In this document: positions 1 through 7,754 of the stretch, piece after piece
Layout: the number at the start of each line of letters is the position of its first letter
Numbering within the stretch: the first letter of the stretch is position 1
Source: JAJPKK01 sp035311445
Lineage (GTDB): Bacteria > Pseudomonadota > Alphaproteobacteria > Rhizobiales > Xanthobacteraceae
Length of the DNA: 42,408 nucleotides
NCBI GenBank assembly: GCA_035311445.1
Contig: DATGCX010000181.1
Coordinates: forward strand, 1-42,408
Direction: 5' to 3'
The notes under the pieces: generated by a model
What the model was told of the DNA's origin: nothing
Seen by the model: only the letters and a program-made list of their open reading frames with translations
Database searches by the model: none
Program-made: the position numbers and the translations under genes

Positions 1-162
1 GAACGGGCGTTTGGCATAGACGACCCAATCTGACTTCCAGAGCGGCGCCAGAAAGGCCGCGAAGGCCCGCGCATTCGCGAGCCGAGCGTGGTTGCCGAAG
101 AATTGCAGTTGGCCGGCCTGGTGAGCGACGATGAGCTTCTCAACCTCGCCATTATCGCGAAG
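1..162 (-). mobile_element. IS91-type transposase fragment, cut by the window edge
   Basis: Read on the minus strand, the first 150 or so bases encode GEVEKLIVAHQAGQLQFFG, then FLAPLWKSDW and VVYAKRPF. This is the well-conserved stretch of IS91-family (Transposase_32) enzymes that precedes the GPE-x-VLAYL-x-RYTHR block, which would lie outside the window. These enzymes carry out rolling-circle-like transposition. The frame stays open upstream to about 309, but that part (the residues before GEVEKL) does not resemble the family. I therefore infer that the 5' portion is lost and this is a remnant; the missing left side prevents certainty. No terminal repeat was recognised. Confidence 0.62.
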
Positions 163-835
163 CGATTTAGTGCTATGGCCCACAGGAGAAAGTCTCGCAC
201 CGGTGCCGGACAGGTCCGCTTTCCTCGGGGCTGCGGCCATGACCCGTTCGGGCCCGCATGTCGACCGCGGCGAGCGCGCCCCATTCTCGTGCAGGCTCCA
301 ACCACATGACTAAGCTTTGCCTGCAATAGGTTTGGGCGATCGAATCGCGGCACTAGTCCGCCCGCTGCGCCGGCCGCTGTGCCCCTTGGAAGCAGTTCCA
401 AGAATCCAGCGCTCCAGCGGACGGCCGCTCCGGCATCCGCAGCGCAGTTCCCCGCTCGCCTTGTGAATTCCCCTGCCCCGACCGACCAAATTCGCTGCCC
501 GGGCAACATGAATTTCCTGCCCCGAATAAACCGGGAAACTGCACGCCTGCGGACAACGCCCTGGAATCGCCGGGCAGGACTACACGGGCATGCGCCCGAA
601 CGGCGCCGAATTTTCGAATATTCGCTGCCAAATTCCCTGCCGGCAGGGAATGCGCGCTTTGGGGCGACCTTCCCCGCAAGCGGGGAAACGTGAACATCGC
701 GGCCAAACGCAGATGCCTTTATCGCTCGTGCGATCGGACTTGTGCTTGCGGTCAAGGCCGGCTTAACCTTCCACTATGCGCCGCCGCGCTGCGGCAAGGA
801 GAGGCTCATCGAGGTCCGTTGCGAAAGGAAGCTTC
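163..835. repeat. Gene-free region with repeated AATTNSCTGCC motifs and small palindromes
   Basis: No convincing gene lies here. A short motif close to AATTNSCTGCC recurs at about 466, 489, 511, 620 (partial) and 631. The last copy is part of a perfect 18-bp palindrome, TTCCCTGCCGGCAGGGAA (633-650). A second hairpin, TTCCCCG-caag-CGGGGAA, is at 670-687. Minus-strand frames are open for a while but read as low-complexity residues typical of repeats. I associate GGGAATT-rich intergenic sequence of this kind with mobile-element borders in Bradyrhizobium-type genomes; that link is from memory. Confidence 0.5.
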
Positions 836-1813
836 ATGCGTGCATTTTCGAAACCGTTGCGTCTGTCGACGCTTGCCGTCGTCGCGCTCGGCCTCGCTGG
901 CAGTGCGGCGCAAGCGCAGGACTATCCCACCAAACCCGTGAAATGGGTGGTGCCTTATCCGCCCGGCGGCACGACCGATCTTTTGGCGCGGCTCATCGGC
1001 CAGTACCTGTCCGAGCACCTTGGCCAGCAGTTCGTGATCGACAATCGTCCGGGGGCCGGCAACAACATCGGCACCGAGGTGGTGGTCAATTCTCCGCCCG
1101 ACGGCTATACGCTGCTCCTGGTCAATCCCGCCAACGGCATCAACGCGACGCTTTACAAGAGGCTTCCGTTCAACTTCCTGCGCGACATCGAGCCGGTCGC
1201 GGGAATTACCCGCGTGCCGAACGTGATGGAAGTCAATCCCAACTTCCCGGCCAAGACGGTCACGGAATTTATTGCTTACGGCAAGGCTAATCCCGGCAAG
1301 ATCAACATGGCCTCGTCCGGCAACGGCACGTCGGTGCATCTGTCCGGCGAACTGTTCATGGCGATGACCGGCGTCAAGATGACCCATGTGCCATATCGCG
1401 GCTCCGCACCGGCGCTCACCGATCTCATCGCCGGCACCGTCGATGCGATGTTCGACAACATGCCGTCGTCGATCGAGTTCATCAAATCCGGCAAGCTGCG
1501 CGCGCTCGCGGTTACGACCGAGGTCCGCAACGAGGCGCTGCCGAACGTGCCGGTCGTCGCCGATACGGTACCGGGCTATGAGGCGAGCGCCTGGTTCGGC
1601 ATCGGCGCGCCCAAAGGCACACCCGCAACCATCGTCGAAAAGATTAACAAGTCCGTCAACAGCGCCCTTGCGGATGACAAGATGAAGATGCGCCTCGCCG
1701 ACCTCGGCGGCATTCCGATGGCCGGTACGCCAGCTGACTTCGGCAAGGTGATGGCGTCCGAAACCGCGAAATGGGAGAAGGCCGTCAAGTTCTCCGGCGC
1801 CTCGATCGAGTGA
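836..1813 (+). CDS. Bug/TctC-family tripartite tricarboxylate transporter substrate-binding protein
   Basis: Periplasmic solute receptor of the Bug (TctC) family, which binds small carboxylates; some members serve a TctAB permease and many are orphans. The protein of 325 residues starts with MRAFSKPLRL and a signal peptide ending near AQAQ (about residue 28). The mature part begins DYPTKPVKWVVPYPPGG, the family hallmark with the PPGG ligand-binding loop. Later family blocks include NNIGTEVV, DGYTLL and HVPYRGSAPALTDLIAG. I chose the ATG at 836 because GAAAGGAAG lies just upstream and the signal peptide begins there; an in-frame ATG at 776 would add an unlikely Arg-rich leader. No tctA or tctB is nearby. 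It is followed after an 82-bp gap by a sugar-acid dehydratase, so a sugar acid is a plausible ligand (inference). Confidence 0.93.
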   Translation: MRAFSKPLRLSTLAVVALGLAGSAAQAQDYPTKPVKWVVPYPPGGTTDLLARLIGQYLSEHLGQQFVIDNRPGAGNNIGTEVVVNSPPDGYTLLLVNPANGINATLYKRLPFNFLRDIEPVAGITRVPNVMEVNPNFPAKTVTEFIAYGKANPGKINMASSGNGTSVHLSGELFMAMTGVKMTHVPYRGSAPALTDLIAGTVDAMFDNMPSSIEFIKSGKLRALAVTTEVRNEALPNVPVVADTVPGYEASAWFGIGAPKGTPATIVEKINKSVNSALADDKMKMRLADLGGIPMAGTPADFGKVMASETAKWEKAVKFSGASIE

Positions 1814-1883
1814 GGACCGCGGGCGTCCCGCCCGCCTCTTACTTGCAACATTAATCCGACAGCGGGCGAGACGCCCACGGTCC
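1814..1883. repeat. Long imperfect palindrome (REP-like) between receptor and dehydratase genes
   Basis: Two 22-bp arms, 1814-1835 and 1862-1883, are inverted copies with two mismatches and enclose a 26-base loop. The core reads GGGCGTCCCGCCCGC. A related single arm, with the shared TGTCCCGCCCGC core, lies just after corA at 19051-19071. The hairpin starts at the stop codon of the receptor gene, so it could stabilise the 3' end of its mRNA or lower expression of the gene downstream. Confidence 0.75.
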
Positions 1884-1895
1884 GCAGGACTCCCC

Positions 1896-3620
1896 ATGAC
1901 CCGCAAACGCCCGGAAGAGCTGCGCAGCCATCGCTGGTTCGGAGTCAACGACCTGCGTTCGTTCGGCCACCGCTCGCGCCTGCGTCAGTTCGGCTACGAT
2001 TCCGACGATTGGGCCGGCAAGCCGGTGATCGGCATTATCAACACGTGGAGCGACATCAACGCGTGCCACGGTCATTTGCGGGCGCGGGCCGAGGACGTCA
2101 AGCGCGGCATCCTGCAGGCGGGCGGGTTGCCGATCGAACTGCCGGCGATGTCGCTTGCCGAGCCGATGGTGAAGCCGTCTACCATGCTCTATCGGAATTT
2201 TCTTGCGATGGAGACCGAGGAGTTGTTGCGTAGTCATCCGATCGATGGCGCCGTGCTGATGGGTGGTTGCGACAAGACCACGCCGGGCCTCGTGATGGGG
2301 GCGATCAGCATGGGGCTGCCGGCGGTCTACGTGCCGGCAGGCCCGTCATTACGCGGTAATTGGCGCGGACACACCCTGGGCTCGGGGTCGGACGCCTGGA
2401 AATACTGGGACGAAAAACGCGCCGGCAACATCACCGAGAAGGACTGGGCCGAGATCGAAGGCGGCATATCGCGCTCCTATGGCACCTGCATGGTGATGGG
2501 TACCGCCGCCACCATGATGGCGATCGCCGAAGCGCTGGGTCTGGCGCTGCCGGGCGCGTCGTCGATACCGGCCGTCGACTCCAGCCACATTCGCATGTGC
2601 GCGGCCGCCGGGCGCCGCATCGTCGACATGGTGTGGGAGGATGTGACGCCCGCTCGCATCCTCACGCCGGCATCGTTCGATAATGCCATCCGGGTTCATA
2701 TGGCCATGGGCGGCTCGACCAACGCGATCATCCATCTCGTGGCCATGGCGCGCCGCGCCGGGATCGCGCTCAACATGCAGCGCTTCGACGATATTTCGCG
2801 CGAAATCCCGGTGCTCGCGAACGTGCGGCCCTCCGGCAAATACCTGATGGAGGATTTCTACTATGCGGGCGGCATCCGCGGCCTGATGGCGGAATTGCGC
2901 GACAGGCTCGATCTCACCTGCCTCACGGTAACCGGCAAGCCGCTGGGCGACGGCCTGGTCGGCGCCAAGGTGCATCTGCGCGACATTATCCATTCGCTCA
3001 ACGATCCGATCTCGACCGCCGGCGCAACCGCGGTGTTGACCGGCAACCTGGCGCCACGCGGTTGCGTCATGAAACCTTCTGCCGCCGATCCGCGCCTGCT
3101 CAAGCATCGCGGACCGGCGCTCGCCTTCGAGGACTACAACCACATGGCCCGCGAGATCGAACGCGACGACCTCGATGTCACCCCGGACCACGTCATCGTG
3201 CTCAAGAATGCCGGTCCCAAGGGCGGTCCCGGCATGCCCGAGTGGGGCATGCTGCCGATCCCGAGAAAGCTCGTGAAGGCGGGTGTGCGCGACATGCTGC
3301 GCCTGTCGGACGCCCGCATGAGCGGCACCAGCTATGGTGCCTGCATTCTCCACGTAGCGCCGGAGAGCTATGTGGGCGGGCCGCTCGCTTTCGTGCGCAC
3401 CGGCGATGAAATCGAAGTCGACGCCGATGCGCGGCGTATCCATCTGCACGTCTCGGAAGAGGAACTCGCCCGCCGGCGCGGTGCTTGGCAGCCGCCGGCG
3501 CCGCGCTATTCGCGTGGTTATGGGGCGATGTACTCGGCCCATATCGGGCAGGCCGACGAGGGTTGCGATTTCGATTTTCTGCTCGCGGGCGAAAGCACTC
3601 CGGAGCCGGAGATTCATTGA
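1896..3620 (+). CDS. IlvD/Edd-family sugar-acid dehydratase, closest to L-arabinonate dehydratase
   Basis: Dehydrates a sugar acid to its 2-keto-3-deoxy form. The 574-residue protein has the three cysteines expected to hold the [2Fe-2S] cluster in the arabinonate-type branch: Cys57 (INACHGH), Cys125 (GGCDKTTP) and Cys198 (YGTCMVMGT). Near the C-terminus RMSGTSYGAC carries the serine proposed as catalytic base. The start HRWFGVNDLRSFGHRSR and the motif HLVAMARRAGI fit the L-arabinonate/D-xylonate dehydratases better than the amino-acid-pathway IlvD. The ATG at 1896 is the first in frame. Because family members differ in sugar preference, I do not assign a symbol. The upstream Bug receptor suggests uptake and use of a related acid; no aldolase or dehydrogenase of that route is in the window. 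Confidence 0.9.
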   Translation: MTRKRPEELRSHRWFGVNDLRSFGHRSRLRQFGYDSDDWAGKPVIGIINTWSDINACHGHLRARAEDVKRGILQAGGLPIELPAMSLAEPMVKPSTMLYRNFLAMETEELLRSHPIDGAVLMGGCDKTTPGLVMGAISMGLPAVYVPAGPSLRGNWRGHTLGSGSDAWKYWDEKRAGNITEKDWAEIEGGISRSYGTCMVMGTAATMMAIAEALGLALPGASSIPAVDSSHIRMCAAAGRRIVDMVWEDVTPARILTPASFDNAIRVHMAMGGSTNAIIHLVAMARRAGIALNMQRFDDISREIPVLANVRPSGKYLMEDFYYAGGIRGLMAELRDRLDLTCLTVTGKPLGDGLVGAKVHLRDIIHSLNDPISTAGATAVLTGNLAPRGCVMKPSAADPRLLKHRGPALAFEDYNHMAREIERDDLDVTPDHVIVLKNAGPKGGPGMPEWGMLPIPRKLVKAGVRDMLRLSDARMSGTSYGACILHVAPESYVGGPLAFVRTGDEIEVDADARRIHLHVSEEELARRRGAWQPPAPRYSRGYGAMYSAHIGQADEGCDFDFLLAGESTPEPEIH

Positions 3621-3715
3621 AAAGTTGCCGTAACCCCATCGCGCGAATTGCGCTAGGGTCGCGGGTAGAGCCGGAGATCCCGGAGGGGAATGCCGGCCGA
3701 TACGGGAGGTGCGTC

Positions 3716-4420
3716 ATGAAAATGTCTCGACGCGAGACCATGCAATTTTCCGCGACAGCGTTGGCTGGCCTGTCCCTTGCTGGGCTTAAGCCGGAGCAAC
3801 TCATGGCTCAGGCGGCACAGCCGCAGCCTGACGGCCTGGTGGACACCCAGCTTCGGAATATCTCGACTCTGCCGCTCAAACCCGACGGTTCAGCGGTCGA
3901 GTACACGCCTCAGGAGGCGGGCGCGATTACGGGCGTGTTGTGGCGCACGAAGAACCAGACGCCTCCCGGCGAATATGACTTCCGCAAAATGAGGATCAAG
4001 GTTGACGCGCGCGGCACCACGAAGTTGTCCGGCACCTTGACGTTCGACGTTCTCGAAAAGCTGCCGCGGCATTCTTACGTGGTGCGGCTGCAATGCGGCG
4101 CGCCGATGCCGCGCGGCACCGTCAAGTGGACGGGCGTGCGGTTCTCCGATTTTGCCCAGGCGGTCGGTGCCCAGAGTTTCGCCCATTATGGCCGGCTGGT
4201 GGGCTCGGACGGATATTTCATCGACGAGGACATCACGACGCTGATGCACCCGCAGGTCGTCCTGGCGTGGCAGCTCAATGACGAGCCTATTCCGCCGCAG
4301 CACGGTGCGCCGCTGCGCCTGATCATCCCGTTCCGTTATGGCGCGCGCAGCCTCAAGGCCATTCAAGAGATCCAGTTCACCGCGACGTCATTCGCGCCTC
4401 CGAAGCCGTGGCCGACGTAA
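3716..4420 (+). CDS. Tat-exported molybdopterin-dependent oxidoreductase (sulfite oxidase/MsrP fold)
   Basis: Protein of 234 residues with the twin-arginine signal SRRETMQFSATALAGL at residues 4-19, implying export in folded, cofactor-loaded form. Residues about 85-230 match the oxidoreductase molybdopterin-binding domain: YVVRLQCGAP contains the cysteine (Cys127) expected to bind Mo, followed by KWTGVRFSDF, HYGRLVGSDGYF, VVLAWQLNDEPIPPQHGAPLRLIIP and RYGARSLK. It is shorter than MsrP/YedY (about 300) and lacks their longer N-terminal part. The start at 3716 follows GGGAGGTGCGTC. An ATG further upstream in the same frame would put about 75 extra residues before the Tat signal. The substrate is unknown; sulfoxide or sulfite chemistry is only a family-based guess. 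Confidence 0.85.
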   Translation: MKMSRRETMQFSATALAGLSLAGLKPEQLMAQAAQPQPDGLVDTQLRNISTLPLKPDGSAVEYTPQEAGAITGVLWRTKNQTPPGEYDFRKMRIKVDARGTTKLSGTLTFDVLEKLPRHSYVVRLQCGAPMPRGTVKWTGVRFSDFAQAVGAQSFAHYGRLVGSDGYFIDEDITTLMHPQVVLAWQLNDEPIPPQHGAPLRLIIPFRYGARSLKAIQEIQFTATSFAPPKPWPT

Positions 4421-4439
4421 CGGGGATAAGTCATCAGTT

Positions 4440-4511
4440 GTAGGGTGGGCAAAGCGAAGCGTGCCCACCTGGAGAGTGGCTGGTGGGCACGCTTCGCTTT
4501 GCCCACCCTAC
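4440..4511. repeat. Perfect 30-bp inverted repeat between convergent genes
   Basis: Arms 4440-4469 and 4482-4511 are exact reverse complements with a 12-base loop. The core reads GGGCAAAGCGAAGCGTGCCC. The element lies between the stop codons of the molybdoenzyme and the convergent PQQ dehydrogenase and could end transcription from both sides. It has no T-tract beyond the stem. I recognise the core as a repeat seen many times in Bradyrhizobium-type genomes, where it gives spurious short proteins with KAKRAH and WWARFALPTL; that is recall, not a search. Confidence 0.85.
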
Positions 4512-4517
4512 CGGTTA

Positions 4518-6269
4518 TTACTGCAACCCGAACACCGCCACGAATGCCGAGGGCTGGTAGAGCACTGCGCCGCGCATCGCCGCCTCGCCGCCCGCCACCA
4601 CCGCGACGTATTGCTTGCCGTCGACGCTGAATGTCATCGGCGGCGCCGTGATCGGCGTTCCGAGACTGAAGCTCCACACCTCGTTGATGGTGTCGGCATC
4701 GTAGGCGGAGAAACGACCGGTGGAATGCCCGGTGAAGACGAGGTCGCCATCGGTCGAGAGCATGCCGGATTGGTTGGGGACCGGATAGGTCGTCTTGCCA
4801 ACGATTTTGCCGGTGCGCACGTCCAGTGCCCACAGGGCACCGTGCGCCGTGCCCCGACCCTGTTCCTGGCAGCACATGCGAAGTCCGACCCAGTCCTTCT
4901 TTTCGTCCATCGCGGTCCGTACGACCGTGCCGCCCGAGCAGCCTTCGGCGCCGGACACATAGGCGATCATGCGCCTGGCGTCGAAAGTCGGCGGAAAGAA
5001 TGTTGGCGAGCCGCTGTACCACGGGCAAGCTTCCTGTCCGGGCTTGCCGCGCCGTTGGCCAATCCCGGCATAGCGCTGCACGTCGCTCGTCGGGTCGTAG
5101 TCGAGCGGTTTGCCGGTCTTGGGATCGATCCCCTCGGTCCATGTCACCTTTTCCTGGTACTGGTCGGCGCGCAGGAACTGGCCGCTGGCGCGGTCGAATG
5201 TGTAGTAGAAGCCGTTGCGGGAGAAATTCGCCACCACCTTGCGGGTCTCGCCGTTGATGGTCGTCTCATAGAGCATCTTTGGGCTCGGCGTGTCGAAGTC
5301 CCAGTGCTCGTTGGGTGTCTCCTGGAAGAACCACGCAATTTTGCCGCTATCGGCATCGACCGCCAGCGTGCTCGCCGTATAGAGGTTATCGCCGGGGCGA
5401 TATTCGGGATCGAAAGTCGGGAAGGCGTCACCGGTGCCAAAATAGAGGAGATTGGTGGCGGGATCGTAGGAGGCGGTCTGCCACACGCTTGCGCCGCCGA
5501 TGCGCCACGCATTGTGATTGTCCTTCCAGGTCTCCGAGCCGGGCTCGCCCGGAGCCGGGATCGTGAAGGTACGCCACACCAGCGCGCCGGTTTGAATATC
5601 GAAACCGCCGATCCAGCTCCGGGTGCCCAGCGAGCCGCCGGTCGATTCGCCCTGCACGAGGAGTTCGCGGCCGCCGGCAGTCTTGATGGCCAACGGCGCG
5701 CCGGAAAACGCCTGGGTTTTTGATGGGGTGCCGGTTTTCGGGTCCATAGGCGCCGCCGCCTGCACCTCCCAGACCACCTCGCCGGAATCCCGGTTGAGCG
5801 CTGTGATACGGGCATCATAGGTGGACAGGAATATATTGTTGCCGTACATGGCAAGGCCGCGAGTGGTCCGCGACACCCGGATTTTCGGATCGTACCGCCA
5901 AAGTGGGATCGCCTCCGTCCCGCTGCGTACGTCGAATTTCATCACGCGCGACCAAGTGTCGGTCACGTACATAAAGCCGTCGTCGACGAGTGGGGTCGAT
6001 TCCTCCTTGCCACGCATGGTGCCGCCGGTGGAGCGCCCGCCAATCGAAAACGTATACTTGAGCTGGAGATCCTTGATCGTGTCGCGGTTGATCTCCTTGA
6101 GCGAGGAGTGGCGGGAGTTGTCGTAATCGTGATGGATCATAAGCCAGTTTTGCGGCTCGCTCGCCGCGTTCATCAATCGCTGCGGCGTCACGTCGGCTGC
6201 AATCGCCGGTATGGCGAGCGCTGCAAGGCCGATCGATGACAGGGCGGCACGCATTGCTCTGTCAGGCAT
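4518..6269 (-). CDS. PQQ-dependent (quinoprotein) alcohol dehydrogenase, divergent
   Basis: Periplasmic eight-bladed propeller enzyme that oxidises alcohols or aldehydes with PQQ. The 583-residue protein has a signal peptide (to about AIAA, residue 25). Blade and tryptophan-docking motifs recur (GEVVWEVQ, LYFGTGDAFP, LWALDVRTGKIVG). The catalytic segment is EHWDFDTPSP: Asp324 would be the catalytic base, and Asp326 two residues on is the feature linked to lanthanide use in XoxF/PedH-type enzymes. By hand alignment the metal-binding Glu is Glu208 and the usual Asn ligand position appears to be Asp287. The vicinal Cys pair normally found before RGLA is absent (RVSRTTRGLA); a Cys-Cys pair occurs instead at 466-467. 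There is no haem c domain. The ATG at 6269 follows GGAGGAAGGAA. No PQQ synthesis or cytochrome partner is nearby. Confidence 0.88.
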   Translation of the reverse strand: MPDRAMRAALSSIGLAALAIPAIAADVTPQRLMNAASEPQNWLMIHHDYDNSRHSSLKEINRDTIKDLQLKYTFSIGGRSTGGTMRGKEESTPLVDDGFMYVTDTWSRVMKFDVRSGTEAIPLWRYDPKIRVSRTTRGLAMYGNNIFLSTYDARITALNRDSGEVVWEVQAAAPMDPKTGTPSKTQAFSGAPLAIKTAGGRELLVQGESTGGSLGTRSWIGGFDIQTGALVWRTFTIPAPGEPGSETWKDNHNAWRIGGASVWQTASYDPATNLLYFGTGDAFPTFDPEYRPGDNLYTASTLAVDADSGKIAWFFQETPNEHWDFDTPSPKMLYETTINGETRKVVANFSRNGFYYTFDRASGQFLRADQYQEKVTWTEGIDPKTGKPLDYDPTSDVQRYAGIGQRRGKPGQEACPWYSGSPTFFPPTFDARRMIAYVSGAEGCSGGTVVRTAMDEKKDWVGLRMCCQEQGRGTAHGALWALDVRTGKIVGKTTYPVPNQSGMLSTDGDLVFTGHSTGRFSAYDADTINEVWSFSLGTPITAPPMTFSVDGKQYVAVVAGGEAAMRGAVLYQPSAFVAVFGLQ

Positions 6270-6628
6270 TTCCTTCCTCCCAGCTTGTTGCGACTGGCGC
6301 GAATTCTTGTATGCGGTAGCGTTGAAATCGAGAGGCTCAGACTGCGCCGTTTTGGCATCACCCGCAAGGACACCACTTGCTCACGCCATTGCTGTATGCC
6401 GCGCCAATCCGCTTGGCGACGCTGCCGGCTTATGGCTCCGAATCTTATTAGACGCTTGTTTGGTTCCGGCTGTTGCCTCCCGGCTAAACGGGTGCGTTGG
6501 AAACCATAATCTCACGAGCATCAAGCAGCGAATTCATTGACCGCTATGCGGAGGCATGTTCTGCGGATAATATAGATCAATGGGGTACCTACGGCTTGGG
6601 AGCCGTATTCTGACTGGGGAGGTGACCA
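6270..6628. other. Intergenic, no gene recognised
   Basis: About 360 bases upstream of the PQQ dehydrogenase and of the small protein at 6629. The frames here are short and show no family resemblance. The region should contain the promoter of the dehydrogenase, but I could not pick out a convincing one. Confidence 0.5.
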
Positions 6629-6817
6629 GTGACGATAAAAACCGATGTGGTGGCCTTGGCGCGCCTCATTCGCTATTCGGAGGAAGAGGCTGTGCGCCTG
6701 GGCGTGCCGGGCGTTGTGATCGAATGTCTCCGCATGGCGGGCATCGAACTGACCAACACCATTGAAAAGGGCAGATCGCCGGTAAGCGCCGAGGAGGCGG
6801 CGGCTCGGATGAATTGA
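6629..6817 (+). CDS. Small hypothetical protein, 62 residues
   Basis: I do not recognise a named family. The evidence for a real gene is a strong ribosome-binding site (GGGGAGGTGACCA) right before the GTG start at 6629, and a well-formed helical sequence: MTIKTDVVALARLIRYSEEE, then LGVPGVVIECLRMAGIEL and a charged tail. There is no signal peptide or membrane segment, so it should be cytoplasmic. It stands alone between two gene-poor stretches. The Leu/Ile/Val-rich amphipathic pattern suggests a small helical, perhaps dimeric, protein; this is inference only. Confidence 0.6.
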   Translation: MTIKTDVVALARLIRYSEEEAVRLGVPGVVIECLRMAGIELTNTIEKGRSPVSAEEAAARMN

Positions 6818-7204
6818 GTAACAAGCATTGCATTTCGCGCCGTCTATGCCGCCGCCATGTCGGCGCCGCGCGTGGCTGACGGCCGCACCAACCGAACGAT
6901 TAAGACAGGCCAATCGTTAGTCGATAGGCCGCGGTGGTTGGGTTCGCGGATGTCGAACGGTCGCTATGACTCCACATGACTCCGCCTCCGTCGGCCTTTT
7001 CGAGGAGCATTTCAGCGGCCGGACCACAAACTGAAGTTCGGGCTGCTTTTACTGTCCGGCTCGCCGCGGCTTAGCGCTGCCGAACCAGCAGGCCAGCGGA
7101 GGCGGCGCTGTTTTGTCTGATCTTATTTGCAGCAAAATTCAGTCGAATCGGTCCGAATCATTGTAGGATGTCCATGATTCTACCAAAAATTGTACCATTA
7201 ATCT

Positions 7205-7258
7205 AACGTATTACGCCCTGAAATCAACGTAATGATAAATTTATCAACGTCCACGTTG
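7205..7258. promoter_or_regulatory. Phased AACGT repeats and palindrome upstream of an XRE regulator
   Basis: In an AT-rich stretch (about 7140-7290) unlike its surroundings, AACGT occurs at 7205, 7226 and 7246, i.e. 21 and 20 bases apart, two helical turns. The last two sit in the identical octamer ATCAACGT (7223-7230, 7243-7250). The third copy is also half of the palindrome CAACGT-cc-ACGTTG (7245-7258). Such phasing on one DNA face is typical of cooperative operator sites. The obvious candidate to bind is the HTH protein encoded 113 bases further on (autoregulation); this is inferred. Confidence 0.5.
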
Positions 7259-7284
7259 AGTAAAATCAAAAATACGTCTAAGTA
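7256..7284 (+). promoter_or_regulatory. Possible promoter of the XRE regulator
   Basis: TTGAGT (7256-7261) is followed after 17 bases by TAAGTA (7279-7284), a weak sigma-70-like pair. It overlaps the right end of the palindrome at 7245-7258, which would fit repression by occlusion. It would leave a leader of about 80 bases before the ATG at 7371. The match to consensus is only fair. Confidence 0.3.
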
Positions 7285-7370
7285 ATAAGCGTTCGTCTCG
7301 GTGGTACACGTCGTCGAGTCGGCTTAAAGCTTGATCAAACCTGACCGTCAAAGAAAGTAGCGGTGTATTA

Positions 7371-7754
7371 ATGCCTCATCCAATCGATGTGATCGTTGGA
7401 AAGCGTATTCGGTTGCGTCGGTTGCAACTGTCGCTTTCACAAACCGACCTTGGCCAAAAGCTCGGTGTCGCCTTTCAACAGGTGCAGAAATACGAAAAAG
7501 GTACCAATCGTGTGAGCTGTAGCCGGCTCTACGAAATTTCACAGATACTGGATGTACCGGTGACTTATTTCTTCTCTGCATCTGGTGACGCGGGCATCGA
7601 AGTCACGGTGGCGGAGCAGTTCGACGTGCCGGAACTTAAGGATGGATTCCGGCTCATGACCGCGTTCCGGCAGATCCAGAACAACGCTGTTCGAAAAAAC
7701 GTCATTGCTCTGGTCGAGACTGTCGCCACGGCCTCAAAGGCTGACGCAAAATGA
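7371..7754 (+). CDS. XRE-family helix-turn-helix transcriptional regulator
   Basis: Protein of 127 residues with an N-terminal XRE/Cro-C1 domain at about residues 8-65: GKRIRLRRLQLSLSQTDLGQ (helices 1-2), then KLGVAFQQVQKYEKGTNRVS (recognition helix with the Q-x-x-KYEKG signature) and LYEISQILDVPVTYFF. The C-terminal half is short and acidic or helical with no known sensor domain. This size and layout are common for alphaproteobacterial XRE regulators that sit alone. The gene follows an AT-rich upstream region containing phased repeats that may be its operator. The target genes cannot be read from the sequence; the neighbours are unrelated metabolic genes. Confidence 0.9.
   Translation: MPHPIDVIVGKRIRLRRLQLSLSQTDLGQKLGVAFQQVQKYEKGTNRVSCSRLYEISQILDVPVTYFFSASGDAGIEVTVAEQFDVPELKDGFRLMTAFRQIQNNAVRKNVIALVETVATASKADAK

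Noticed and set aside
806..1948. A 380-residue open frame antisense to the Bug receptor gene
   Set aside because: It spans the receptor gene and the following palindrome, has no recognisable domain, and the plus strand is clearly the coding one.
2349..3617. A 422-residue open frame antisense to the dehydratase gene
   Set aside because: It mirrors the codon structure of the dehydratase, is rich in His, Arg and Gly, and shows no family motif or ribosome-binding site.
4445..4630. A small frame across the 4440 palindrome (KAKRAHLESGWWARFALPTL)
   Set aside because: This is the well-known translation of the repeat itself, not a gene. The frame depends entirely on the palindrome.
6521..6913. A 130-residue minus-strand frame
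   Set aside because: It lies antisense over the small gene at 6629, which has a strong ribosome-binding site and protein-like sequence. The minus frame has neither.
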